Positions 1-12,900 of a stretch of 64,000 nt of DNA are shown piece by piece. The stretch comes from Cloeon dipterum. Its lineage: Eukaryota; Arthropoda; Insecta; Ephemeroptera; Baetidae. The notes beneath the pieces were generated by a model, which was not told where the DNA came from, did not search any database, and saw only the letters and a list, made by a program, of their open reading frames with translations. How positions within the stretch are numbered: the first letter of the stretch is position 1; each line of letters opens with the position of its first letter. The position numbers were made by a program, and so were the translations under genes. The stretch is taken from contig NC_088789.1 of assembly GCF_949628265.1 (NCBI RefSeq), positions 3,348,001 to 3,412,000 of the forward strand, written 5' to 3'.

Positions 1-720
1 ACGTTTAAAAGTCTTTCATAAATTGCGGAACTGCTGGAAATGTCGATGACTTAATTAATAATTCATAATTAAGATAGGTCCTTTACAAAACCCAAACCGT
101 AATCAACAAAACAACGCTTTTATCATTTCTAATCAGATCAAAAGAAAGCGGTAAAAGCGTGAAAAACAGTTTTCCTCATGTTTACATGCAACCTAATTTC
201 TGAAAATTTCATCCTTTCTTCTCGGAGGCAATGAGTCTAATTTAACAGCAATTAGTTCACTCTTGGCTCGGGCGTTTGACACGTTGGTTTGGCGATCTCG
301 CCACCCAGATTCCAGGGAGCAAATGTTTCCTGCCGACATAAACAAGGCGCGAGCGAGCTGGCCGCTCGGCTCCATCAGCAGGCAGACGGCTGGCTGGCAG
401 CAGATTTGGCACCACGAAGCGCCAAGCGAAAATAAACACTCGTGAGTCAACCCGTGGAGGCTTAGCGCGCGTTTTGGACGCGAAAATACCGGGAATCCAC
501 GCGGACTCTTCCTCCTCGCGGGTCCAATCCGACCTGGTGGCGTGCGTTATGGACTGCGCAGCGCCGCGGAGAAAAAAGAAAAAATAAAGAAAGCTGCCGC
601 CGGCGTGTGTGCGTAGTGTATTTTTACGATTTTGAGAAGCAAAGTGTCGCCAGTCGGGCAGGCGAACAGAAGGAGCGGCGGCGACGGCGGCGGCGGCGGC
701 AGATGAGAGGGAGGCTTGAC
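1..720. other. Upstream flank of the SARM gene, no gene seen
   Basis: AT-rich to about position 200, then increasingly GC-rich towards the promoter near 752, with a GGC-rich run near 676-700. Open frames here lack domains or splice logic. This is probably the 5' regulatory region of the downstream gene. Confidence 0.5.
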
Positions 721-751
721 CGCGGCCGATCGAGTGGGGGAATTTCGAATC

Positions 752-788
752 TATAAAAGCTCCGTCGGGCGCGCTCATTAGTTTCAGT
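752..788 (+). promoter_or_regulatory. Candidate TATA/initiator core promoter of the distal SARM first exon
   Basis: TATAAAAG lies at 752-759. Two arthropod initiator-like pentamers follow: TCATT at 775-779 and TCAGT at 784-788, placing the TATA box about 25 or 34 bases upstream of the start site. The first ATG of the exon is at 812, giving a very short leader. The motifs are read directly; use as a promoter is inferred. Confidence 0.6.
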
Positions 789-811
789 TTTAATATTTCG
801 CCACAGCCAGC

Positions 812-952
812 ATGAGGCTGGAGTCGCTTATCGCCGAGCACCCGCAATGGCCGCCCCCGTCGGCGGCCCCCGGACGCACCTTCATGGACAACGCGTTGAA
901 CGAACGCTTTCTCGCGAGCAGGGCTGCCTTCTTCGCCCAGCATCAACAACAG
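812..952 (+). CDS. SARM1: SARM alternative first exon A (47 codons)
   Basis: An ATG follows a TATA/initiator pair and opens a 47-codon exon starting [16 protein letters not shown] and ending AQHQQQ, with a GTCGGT donor in phase 0. It fits the phase-0 acceptor at 11428. The donor is non-consensus after +2, so the exact end is less sure than for internal exons. No mitochondrial signal is obvious. Confidence 0.65.
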
Positions 953-3900
953 GTCGGTGTCCTGCGCTCTAAAAATACTACCCTGGATCGAAATTATTTG
1001 ATTTGGAATTGTGCCATGTCTCCGCAGACCGTCTGAAATTAATATAGTTTCTTTAAAATGGGATGAGTAGCAAAATGTTTCAATTTAAAAACTTTAAAGA
1101 ATTAAATCATCTCAAACTAGACAATAGCTTGTTGAATATAATTAAAACCAGGCTTCATCCTCGTTGTCAAATTAAAGAGAAATTCGTCTTCTTTATTTCT
1201 CGACCAGACAATAGCTGTTTAGGGCCCCAATGCCTCATCAGACAATTTCGCCCGTGTTAGTTTTTTGGCTTCTCAAATTACTGTTTTCCTAATCAATCCT
1301 CTAAATTCATACGATTTTTAATTACTCCTCTTGTGAGGCTGGGACCTCTTCTTGTTTCGCTGTTGAGAATCGAAATGAGCGATCGGGTGGCGTCGTTCTC
1401 GGAATTTCTAAATTGGTGCGTAGCAAAATATGAAATGCAGCAGCAAGCGAGCGGGTCGTAAACGCGTGGAGCAACTTTGGCCGCCTGCATTTTAACGCGC
1501 AAACGGGGCTGGGTCAAATGTAGCTTGGTGCCAGGTCGTAAAATTATTCTCCGTGCGGACCGAAACGCTGTGGAGCGCAGGAAATGTAATATCCACTCGT
1601 ATAAATCATCCGCCTGCGAATGCCGACTGCATTGAGCGCATCGGTGCTGCGCCAGGATGCATAAGCTGCAGGCGCCGAGGCCGCAAACCTGTTGCTCTCA
1701 CCCGCAATTATTATTTCTCTTTTATTGCATTGCCCTCTGACACTCGAGCGATGTAATTGGGGTGCTTGGAGACAATGCAAGTGGCAATTTATTAGTACGC
1801 ACAATTATAGCAAAAGGCACACATGTAACTTGTCTTGTAGAATGCAGGCAAATGATGCTGCGTGGATTGTGATAAAATTGCATGCTTTGCATATTAGTAT
1901 GCGTAATTATATCGAGTGCTACAACACAATCATTGACAGTAAATATGTCATTATCCTTCTCTGGAATGATGAAACTGCAAGCTGCAGACTTTCAAACTCT
2001 ACTCACAATTAAAAATTAATAAACTATAACGGTCACTTGGTCAAGCAAACCAGAATAGCTACAAAGTGCGTTCTTTATTGTGGCATCGCGCCACACTTAT
2101 GGTTACCTAACAGCACAGCACACGTACAAACATGAACTTATCAAAGAGTGAAAGAGAAGAAAAATGGGTCTCACTTAAAAAGACGACGGTAAATAACGCG
2201 GCAGGCGTCAACGCTGTGTCATTGCCAAAGACCTTGCCGCTGGCAAAGGATTATTTTCGGGCAAGCCACCCTCCTCCCGCGCAAACCATCTCCTTGGCAC
2301 AGTAACCTGTTTCAAAAATCGGGAAAGAAACAGGCCTAGGCCGATGTCCGCGTGCAATTCCGACGGAGTGGTCAATTACCACGCCGCGTGGACCCACGCG
2401 AATCCTTCGCACGTCCCTCTAATACACCTGCTCGCTCGCAACACAAGCGAGTTATTTCGAGTGTATCATATACTCCTCTTCCGCTTTCTCTGAGGGGACA
2501 AGGCTGCAGAGCCTTGTGTGTGTGTGTGTGACTGACTGACAACGCTTGATTTTTGGTGCGCAGATGTCACGGACCGAAAAATTTATTATTCCAAGGAGAG
2601 TTATTTTGAAACTTTAAGAGCCCGCACATGTGAAGTTCCATTTCTTTCCCGGCGCTCTATTTATTTAATCTGCGTCTGAAATGTCTGAATGCTCTCCAAT
2701 AGCAGGCCAGATGGGGGGCCGTGATCAATTTGTCTTAATATTCATAAAAGTCTTAGTTTGAAGGATTTGAATAAAATTTATACGCTGCGTCGCCAGATGG
2801 CCTGGGACTAATTAGATTCAAAGGGGAACCACCGGAAAGTGTTACGATTCATTATCGCTCGGTCTACATTCAAATTAAGACCTTTAGAATTTAAGTCTTC
2901 CTTATCACCTCGCCGTTGTTGTTGTCGTAGAGTGCCAAAACGTCTCAAGGAGCCGCGCCAACGTCACGAGCTGCTATTTAGCGACAAATTTAGACCCACA
3001 CGCAAACGTCTCCTTCGTCGCGTATGTCAACCTGTGCACAGCTTTTCCTTGTTGAGCATTTTCCTAATTGCTCCAATCTTCTTCAGAAAATTCTGTGAGT
3101 CATCGTAGCGCCAGCTCCGCACAAGGCGACACGGCTTCTCTAATCAATTAGCGTCACTGCGCGCACGCTCTTGGCGTAATATCCGACCAAGTCGGTGGCA
3201 CCGGCTAATCCTTTTCGCGAGCAGCCGCGGTGATAATTTCGCTCGGATCTGCGAAATAAAAGCAAGGTGAAAAGTTGGTTCGTCAATAAATCCATAAATT
3301 TTCAACGCATATTCCAACCGGATGAGGTTTAGATCAATCCAGACGATATATTTGTTTTTCTCCAGTGTGATGACAGAGTCGTTAAATCATTTGGATATAT
3401 CCGGAATCTGCGTCAGACGGTGGCAAAAAAGTGCGAAAACTGAATCGGAGGTGCGAATTATCCCGCGACTCGAGTTGAGCCGCGGCCACTTTGGCAGCGG
3501 CGGCGGTGCTCCTCGCGTGTGAGCCATCCGAAGGTCACGGCATTGTGTTTTCATTGTAAAAACGGCAACAATGGGTGAGAGCGGCCCAGCGTGACTCGGT
3601 TGGTGCATAAATGCCGCGTGTTTGTGGTTCCTGTTTCGCTGCCGAGGCGTTCGTGGCCGCTGCTTGGCCGCCGAGTGGGCCGTCGGAGGCCGCCGACGGG
3701 CTCTGACGGGGTGCGAGTGCCCACGTCCGCCGATTTCGGACGTGTTTTGAGCCAAGGAGCACCTGGCAGACGCTGGCCAGGGCCACGCAGCTCGAAGGTA
3801 AGCCCCAAGCAGGAAAACGAGCACCTTTTTGCGCTGCCAAGTGCACGTAGTAAGCCGCTTTGCTAGGGCGGGCGTGCAATTTGATTGCTTAATTTCGGAT

Positions 3901-6900
3901 TTATGGTGGGCTTGCCGCAATTTCAGTTGAAATTTACAACTCTTTGCCTTTTCCACATTTTGACAGTGCCCGGAGGAAAAAGATTGGTTACCAATTTTGG
4001 CGGCGAGTAATTTATTGATTTTTTATTCACATATATGTCAGTCGGATTTATATATATGGAGTGGTTCTGTTTGCACACACTGAGAAAGACAGCGAGGATC
4101 TCAGGCATTTTTTAGATATATAAACGGTTTAAGAAATATAATAAGGCCTACAATATGCTGTTAAAAAATAAAAAAATTCTTAATGTAGCAAAAAAATCAA
4201 ATTTAAATCTTTTTTACCTTTTATAAAGCAGACAATGCACTGCTTCACGGCCCAAAGGGACTATTTTTAAACCAAATCTTGTTAAACATGTGCAGTTTTG
4301 GGTCAAGTTAATTATAATCAAAAAAGGCGAACGACAAAAACAAGGAAGCATGGTGCGCAGCATGTTTCGAGCGGTAAAACCGCTTCCAAAAAAGTAAAAA
4401 CCAAGAGAAACAAAACAATCAGTAGACCTCTCAGATCTCTGGGGCCGCCATTATCACGCATTCATACGCACACACGTGGAATTCGCTTATATGTCGGATC
4501 GTTATTATTGCCAACCATTATCGTCAACGCGTTCGCTTCCATAAATCTCGTGAGGTAATTTATGCAAATTCGTTATTTCCAAGTTGGAACTCGACGCGCG
4601 AGTGGCTGGAGATGCCTCGCTGTGCTTTTTAATTATCCACATTTGCATACCGCCAGCATAAATTACGGAAATATGCTTCGACCTTTCAGAACGCACACAC
4701 ATCCAACGCACTTAATTCAATATTAATAACAGGCTAAACGGCGCAGTTTTGCAGAGAAAATTGCAGGGTAGGAGTTATCAACGCTCTGTGTAGCAATTAT
4801 TGTATCGAATTAGATCCGCAAAGGTGCGAAAATTTAACCCTTAATTGAATTAAAACACTTGTTTGTCGAAGTGATTCATGCTGAAGACACCTACAAAATT
4901 TCAATGATCGCCTTGCGCAGCTATTTAACCTTTAGCCCTGGCAAAGTGAGATCACCATCCGACGCCGGGTTATTTCTGCTCGCAAGATTTTGATTATAAA
5001 TGAGCACCGTGAACGTGAGTGTGTGTATGTGTGTACATACATCGGCGGCAGGAAACAAAACAAAAAAGCCAGAGATTGGCATAGACACGCAGTTTTTCGC
5101 CTGGTAGTGAGTCACAATCGCTGCCTGCTTGCGCCTATAAAGATAGGTGGAGCTCTGCTGTCGCTTCTTATATGTGCGCTTCGTCGTTTTGTTTGGCGCT
5201 TTACGCATTCAGAGCGCGTACAGCAGTTCTTTTTGTGCCGATTATTAGAGACCCTGGTGGTTGGCTGCCCGTTCACAATGGAAGCTGGCGCCAATGACTG
5301 GCTAAATTGAAATTAAGTGCGTCGTGCACCGAGGGAGTTGGCTCGAAGGGCTCGCCACTTGTGTCCTTAACTCGCGAACTGCCACGTGTGAGGTCCACCA
5401 TTTACACAAGTTAAAAGCTGACCGCCTGTGCAAGAGCTGCATCGCTAATGCAAACTTTATCTTCACCCGCAACACATGGATTATCAAGGCTCTTAACGGC
5501 TCCTCCCTCGAATTGATTAATATTTTGAATTAAGAAAAAATAAAAGAATATAAATCACGCACAGGCATCAATTTAAAACATCTAAAAAAATAAAAAAAAT
5601 GCTTTATCCTGTGTTCTTTAAAACAGGATGGGCGTTTAAGGTAAAAGCTATCTCACACATACTTGTCTTGGACAGCAGCTGTTTCGGTTCTTAAAGTCTC
5701 ATCATCAATTTAAAATCCGCATTGCAGCAAATTTCAGTAGGTTTTGCCACGATGAATGTTAAAAATGAGTGAAACTTTGTTCCTGATTAAAAAATACCTT
5801 TTTTGTTCTCAAAGTTTGATTTGTCTCATAAATAATTAATTTGAAACAGTGTTTTCAACTATTCAAAAAAGGACAGAAATAGTTAGTTGCAGTAATTCAA
5901 CTCTCTAAGTGGGAATATGTGATCTTTTGTTATTTTCGACGTAAAATGTGGAGATGAAAGTCTTAATCAGCGAGTGTTGCATGTCGATATGTCTTCATTC
6001 GGAATATTCAAATTACCGTGAAGGTTGTGATGAAAGCTTTTCTCAATTCAATCAAAATTCATGACAGCCCAGATGAATTTAACAGAAATGTGGCATTAAT
6101 TAACTCGCGTGACAAATGATTTTCGGCGTTCAGTGCATTGCCTCGGGTTGTTTTTTTACTCGGCGCGCAACAAGCTTGTCAGTTCCTTGGCCCATCCGCA
6201 GAACAAATTAAACGTCGGTTTATAGACGCGGATCTCGCTCGGCCGGAGCCAATAATTTACTTAATCCCTCGCTCTGACTCATCTGCCCTCGAGCGATGCT
6301 CTCGATTCGAATTTGCATGCGCGGTCCACGGATCGATGATTCAAGCCAAAATTCGGAATGCCCCGCGGCGGGCAGTAAAAGAGTCGAAAACCGAAGAGGA
6401 AACAACCACTCACTTACCTGGCCGCTCTTTTTATTCTTTAATTGATTCAGTCAAAAATGTTGAGCGTGGTGAATCACCACCGCGAACAGGTATGCCGTGT
6501 GTGATAATAATTTTTTGTGTCAGGATGACTAACTCTGGCTGGCGCGCTATCAAGGTATGGAGTATTCACTCTGCCGCGCGTGATAAAGGCACTGTTCCGC
6601 CGTAGGAGGAAATATTTCTAGAATAAACATACGCACAATTCTTTTTCTCTCGCGCGCTTCTGCCTTACAAGGAAATGTGTCTCCCAAGACCTGCATTTGA
6701 GCCAAGACAGAGCACAATTAAAGTAGAAAAGAGTCACAGTTGACGCCATACCAAATTTAGTGACAATAAGATTGGCGCCGATTTTTTTGTGGAACAAGGA
6801 AAAGCGTGATTTTTCTCAATCTGCTCCATGTTTGGGAATCAGTGGATTTGATCCAGAATGGTGACGCCAGCTGCATATTAACTTAAATGGTTGTAAGTGC

Positions 6901-9900
6901 ACCTGATGAATTATTAATAAAACTTGCATTTTTACAATAATATATAAACGTTGGAATGTTGCTGCAAGCCACAGAAAAATTTACTTGAAACAAAAAGCAG
7001 TTGTTTAAAATTGCAAATCTAGGTAATAAAAAGAGGGAAAAGCAATAAAAATATTTCTCTTCTCCGTGAAAACGTCAATATTTGGCCAATGGCAGTGATA
7101 GTGTTGTTGTTAAGTTGCTCACGCCGCCGCTGCTGTGACGCAATTTATGCATGGGCACATAACAGTGAATGAAAGCTGAGTCACACACAACGCACAGGAG
7201 AGAGGGGCACTCGACTATGCTCTCTGGGCTTGGGGTGGGGTTGCTCCATCTGCGAGCAGGACTCTTTTGATCCGCCGGACCGGAACCCCAGTGTCCAGTC
7301 TGCCCGGTGCCGCGCTCGCGACTCGATCCAATTATGGACCACCCCGTGCCTTTCGATTAAGTTGGAAAATCGCACTTTTCGACCTCTCGCACCGTGATCA
7401 TGTCGTTCAAAATGAACTTCCCTCCGCACCATCAAATGCTGCATCAGGTAGGACCGACGTTTTGTGCCTTTGCAATATTTTCACTTCGAATCTGATTCAT
7501 TGCTTAATTTCTTGGTTATTTTTCTGCAATTTTAATTCTAAAAATGCGAGAAATTCCTAGCTTGGCAACAAGCCGGATTTTTCAAAGTGGTCGCGCGCCA
7601 ATTTGGCGTTGTATGCGAGAGAGTGTGATGCAAAACGGCGTGAACAGCCGAGCGTTTATTATAACAAGAAGAAGAAGGGCCCACGCACACGTGAGGCTCC
7701 GAATATAAACGCGCAAGCAGCTTTCACCTTCATCCACACCTCCGTTCGTCCTTGCACTCGCTCTCAGGGGCCGCCCTTTTCAATTGACTCGATAATCGGT
7801 GCTCGCCGGCGCGCGGAGAACCAACACACATCTCTCTCGGCCTTTTGGAAAAAAGTGCCCCGGTGCGTGAATTATGGCGGCTTGATTGCATCAAATTGAT
7901 GGCCCCTGTGGCAGCTTTTGTACTTTCGTGTGCTCGAGCTACTCTTACAAATCGCAGATCTGAAATTGATTTTCGCTCCTCGCGCCAGACGTTTACGTTT
8001 TGCAGACGTGCATGTTTCCCGTGAATTCCACGACTGCATGCGGCTATGCGCGCTTGCGTTATTGGCTCAACTCCCACGATTCGCTATGGAAATAAAATAT
8101 TTCCAATCTGCGTAGTCCATTGCCTTCAGATTTACGACGTTTTCGATAATTTAGTTGCAATTTTGTTCAATGCAACATAAAAATTTATTGCCTTCTCCAG
8201 CTACGCGGCTGCCAAATTGTGGCTTAAACTATTACAGCACTTACTTAGATGGCCGGGCACTCTGAACAATGCCTCTAATAAACAATAAGGATTTCACAAG
8301 CCAACGCTGCAAAAGAATCATTTCAATTTTTACAACAACTAACCATAAAAGGTTGGAACCTATTGACTGGAATTCGTATTCGCATTATTTTTTATGTTCG
8401 AACTACATTTATAATCAATTAAACAGTCGAATTAGGAGTAATACAGAGGCGGTGACAGTTTGTGATGGACACCGGCATGTTAACGCTTTTCAACGCAATC
8501 CTTTTGCTGACGTACAAGTCACCTGATTTTCAACGAGGCGTTCCATTCAGCAGCACTCCGACGGAAACATACATATTTCCCAATTCATTGACCGTTCGTT
8601 CGCTCGCACACCCGGCCACTCGCGCACACGATTCGCTGCTTTTCTGCGGTTCGAAATCGAGCACAACACTCGCCCGCGAGCCTGAATTTTCGAACGAACG
8701 AATTTTGAAGAATGGCCAGCAGCTGTCAATAAAAAGCGGCCGATTTATTTGTTTATTGCACTGCGAAAAGAGAAAAACGCCCCACCGTGGATTGAGTCGA
8801 ATTCGTTTTCTTCTCGGCCCACGATGCAGGCGAAAAACAAAAGGGAAGGTGTGCGAAACGCGTGCGACGCCCTGCCATTGAGAAATAAAATACAATTTTA
8901 CAGCCGCGATTATATAAAAAAACTCAATTATGTTTTTTCTGCTGCGCGCTTCGCATCAACGAGATAGCGATTTTCGGAAACGCTTTTTTATTGCAGCAGA
9001 GCTATGAAAATTCCAAGTAGATCGACCCTGAATTTTTTGACACAGCAGAGTCTGGTTCGATTAAGCTCCCGTCTAATTTTGGCAGCTTGCTCAGGTGTAG
9101 TCCCTTTTTGATAAGCATTTTGTAAGCGCTGTTTATTCAACTCTTCAACGTTAATCTCCATTCTCCTCCGCCTTGCGAACGAGATAAGAAAATTTGAGAA
9201 TCTTGTTTCCGCCTTTGCAAGTGATGCTGAACCTTGGCGGAGACGTTTTCCACTCTGCTCCGTGAGCAGCATGCATGATTAATGGATCGTTTCTGGCGGA
9301 GCGAGAAGCTCCCTTCTTCTGATGCAATCCACCTGCACTGCGCGCTGAGCAAATTAAGAACCGAGCTTTGATTAACTCGAGTTTCGACATTATTTGGTTC
9401 TAACTTCATGCTTTAAAAAGAAAACGGGTCACTTTTGATGCAATTTCGACCTCGAGCAGGAGCAGAGGCGTTTAATGGTTACGATCTTGTCTAAGTGATC
9501 GAAACACGCAATTTCCAATTCATTAAAATACTGCAAACGAAATTGCATTGTTGACTGTCGGCTGTAATTAATTTATTTTATACATTCGGGATCTAATTAA
9601 AAAAATAAGCATATCTTACATTGGAATATTTTTTAGAACCTACTTGTTAATGTCTCGGTGTACATCCATCATTTTCAAAGGCTGACGGCTTTTTTGAGCG
9701 CGGAGAAAAAGTGGTCCACCTGAATGCTCAATTTAGACAAAAGGCAGACGAGGGATCAATTAACCCGTTTCGCCAGACGGATGGATAGTTCATCTCTGAA
9801 TGATAATGAGACGCGATAGCTGCAGGTAATGAGACTTTGTGTGCGTGTGAGTTATAAAAGAGTCGTGGCGGCGGAAGGAGCATATCTGATGGCCGCGGCC

Positions 9901-12900
9901 TGACATGATGTGTGTATTTATTACACTCGCATTACCCATCAAACAAACGCCCATGTCCATTTCGGGCGAGCTGCTGGTGCGAAAAGCGCGCGTGGGTTTG
10001 CCGCATTCTAATTAAAAATCTGGTCGCGGAGACGCTTTTTGTGTGCGGCCGCGGCAAAAATAAAATTGTTCCACGGATCGAGTGTCAAGCGGAGCAACCT
10101 GTTGCTCGCCTTCGGCCGCGGCCCAGCTGCCTTTGCTTTGCTAACCAGCATCAATCACAATCTGCAATTTTGGCGAAATATGTTGGCGGACAAAACCCGT
10201 TTGCGCGCCGGCTGGACCGTTACGGCAGGTCGATCGAGGGTGAGTAACGAGAGCAGATGAGCGTGATTTATCCGAATTTTCGCAGAGGTGAAAAAAAAAC
10301 AAGCCGGATTCATTGTTGTACGAACGATCTGTTCGGACGGGAGAGAAATATGCGTGCTCGACGGAATTGCGAGTCATTTACCGAGCGGAAAAATGTATCA
10401 AGACCGTGTGCTGTTGAGGCACAAAACGAGTAAGATGTTGCCAAACACAGCTGGCACCCTTTGATGCACCGAGTGTCGGAATATTTTTGAAAGAGCGCGC
10501 TTGTTTCAAGTGGAAGAGCAAATAACACCGGAGCCGCGCGCATTTACATTAATACGAGAGCGAGAGGCGGGCGCGAAGCCTCGCTTTATCTCTCTTTCTC
10601 TCGGCTCAAAACAAACAGCGGCCAATCTAATTTTCGTCATCGTGCGCGAGCGGCGTTTCGGTGCCGCCGCCATTCGGCGCTGAGTGAGTGCATTTTATCA
10701 GCAGAGCATCAAAATAATCGCGCATTCCCCAAAGTGCTTACACGAGAGTGAGTTTCATTCACTCGTCAGTGGCCATATGGCGAGACATCCCTGACGCACC
10801 GCCATGAAGCACCACGCCAGCACCGAGGCGAGGAGGGCCTTTTTGCGACAGGTTCGTCCGCCCGGCGCACTTTCCGCACACCCACCCCCGTTCAGTTTGC
10901 ACGCGGCCGGCTCGCCGAACGGGCCTAGTGAGTGACACAGTTGCTCGCTGCTCGCACAACTGTTGCACCCTCGACGCTGTTCGCGACACGATGCGATAAG
11001 TATATTGCAAACATTCGATTCCTATCGCGAGAAAGATTTATTTGCTCTCTTTTGGTTGGGACATAATTAATCGCATTTTACGAGCGGAGGGAATTAAATC
11101 AATTACAATTTATGTATGCAAATTTTATTTTACTTTTTATTCTAAATATATAAATGTGAATTCCGCAACCCCGTCTAAAAATACCGTATTGACCGATTGC
11201 TCCGTCAGTTAGCTCGTTCGAGTCAGCGTGCGCGCTTATTTTCCTCCTCTGGCAGTCGCAGCGAGCATTTGTGCCGCCCACGATGTTGTAAAATAAATGC
11301 CGACGGACTCTCTTTTCTGTATTATGATGCGCACAGTGTGCGAGCCTGTACGCGTCCGCTCAAACTATCTTGTATCTGGATCTAAAAAACATACTCCAGC
11401 TCTTTATTGCCTCTCTGTCTGTTGCAGATGTCCGACTTCCCCTCGATCGAGGGAAGCAACGAGACCAACGACATCGCCGCCGCTTTTGAGAACATGAAGA
11501 AAAAGAACTCGCTCATCAGCGCCACGGGGCCCGGCGGCCTCGTCGGGAGGCCGCCGGTGGCCACCACGGTCGGCCTGAATCAGACCAACCAAAGCACCAC
11601 GGCCCAGTCCGCCGCTCAACAGGTTAATATCTCTTTTTCGTCTGATTCATTCAAGTGGCGTGACACATCGATTCAAAATTTTGTCGAGATAACTTTGAAT
11701 ATTGAATCCGGATGGCAGAAAGCTTCCGTCCTATCTTGGATTTCTTTGGATCAATTTTTTCTATGAAATTTAACGTTCTTATCTATTCTTTTGAAAGATT
11801 ACGAGCTACATACCAATTAAAGGAGGAAATATCTCACGATAAAGGTAGAATAATCTGGTCGCAAAGCGAATTTAGAGATTCGCCAGCAGTGACGTACGCG
11901 GGGATTTATTTGGCTGTAATCGAATTAGCACATTTAGCATCCGCATATTATTCACCTACATGAGACGTGTGGGCTTTTTGCGTGATATTCTAGAATAATC
12001 CTCTGAGAAATTTATTTCCAAGGAGAAATAGTGTGAGGTAGGCAACTACCTTGACAGATGCGACCTTCAGGTTGCATACCGCTTATCCAACCAGGCGTTG
12101 TGCTCGGCATACTAAACTAAAATATTTAGAGTTAAAATTTAGCAATAAATAGGTAGATTTTGAATATTACAATTACTTCTTTTTTTTTGTTAGGGAATAA
12201 TTGAGGATTTTATTTATTACATTATAATTTTACTCCCGCAAAATCAGTGTTATTTTCGGATTTTTCAATCAAGTCAGTTCAGTCAAGGCAAAATGTTTAG
12301 AGATGTTATTGCACTTAATTATTCATCAAAGTTTTACTATCAAGGAGGCTTTCTTTTCTTCGGTTGCTCCACATTGCCAAAACTTAGTTTGCGTCACTGC
12401 TAAATTCATGATCTAAAACGACGAGCAGCCGTTCTTCAACCTGTTGCCGCGACATGTGCCCTCGTCGGCGTGCAAACGACTCAATTTGTCGCAAAGCGCC
12501 CCAGCGTAATTACCAGCGGGGTGCGCGCGGCAGACAAAGATCTGCTCGTTTTCACGCCTCGCGGTCGCAACGTGTCCAATTAGCGTGCCTCCGCCGCCAC
12601 CGCATTTTCTGTTGCACCGGTGCCAAGCGATTGGCCAAGCGGGCGGCCGCGGAATGGAAAAACGGCCGACGTCACAAAAGCATTACTCACAGAATAATGT
12701 GTGTCGGACGGTCGTAAATCGCGCGCGCGGCTCGCACTGAAATAATGTGCGGCGTCTCGGTGGGTATTTTTAACCGGGTGGCGCACACGCGGGGTTAAAA
12801 AGCGCTCTTCTCATCTCTTTGAGCGGCAGAATGACAAAACAAAGCTAGTTTTCCCGAAGCGTCCGACGCGAGTGGCTGCTGCGTGGCCGGCACGCTTGTT

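Noticed and set aside
257-949. 230-codon minus-strand frame over the SARM promoter and first exon
   Set aside because: No domain, crosses the TATA box and the coding exon antisense; expected in GC-rich DNA with few stops.
3387-3956. 189-codon minus-strand frame and overlapping frames near 3535-3879
   Set aside because: Arg/Pro/Ala-rich, no domain; several frames open at once, a sign of GC content rather than coding.
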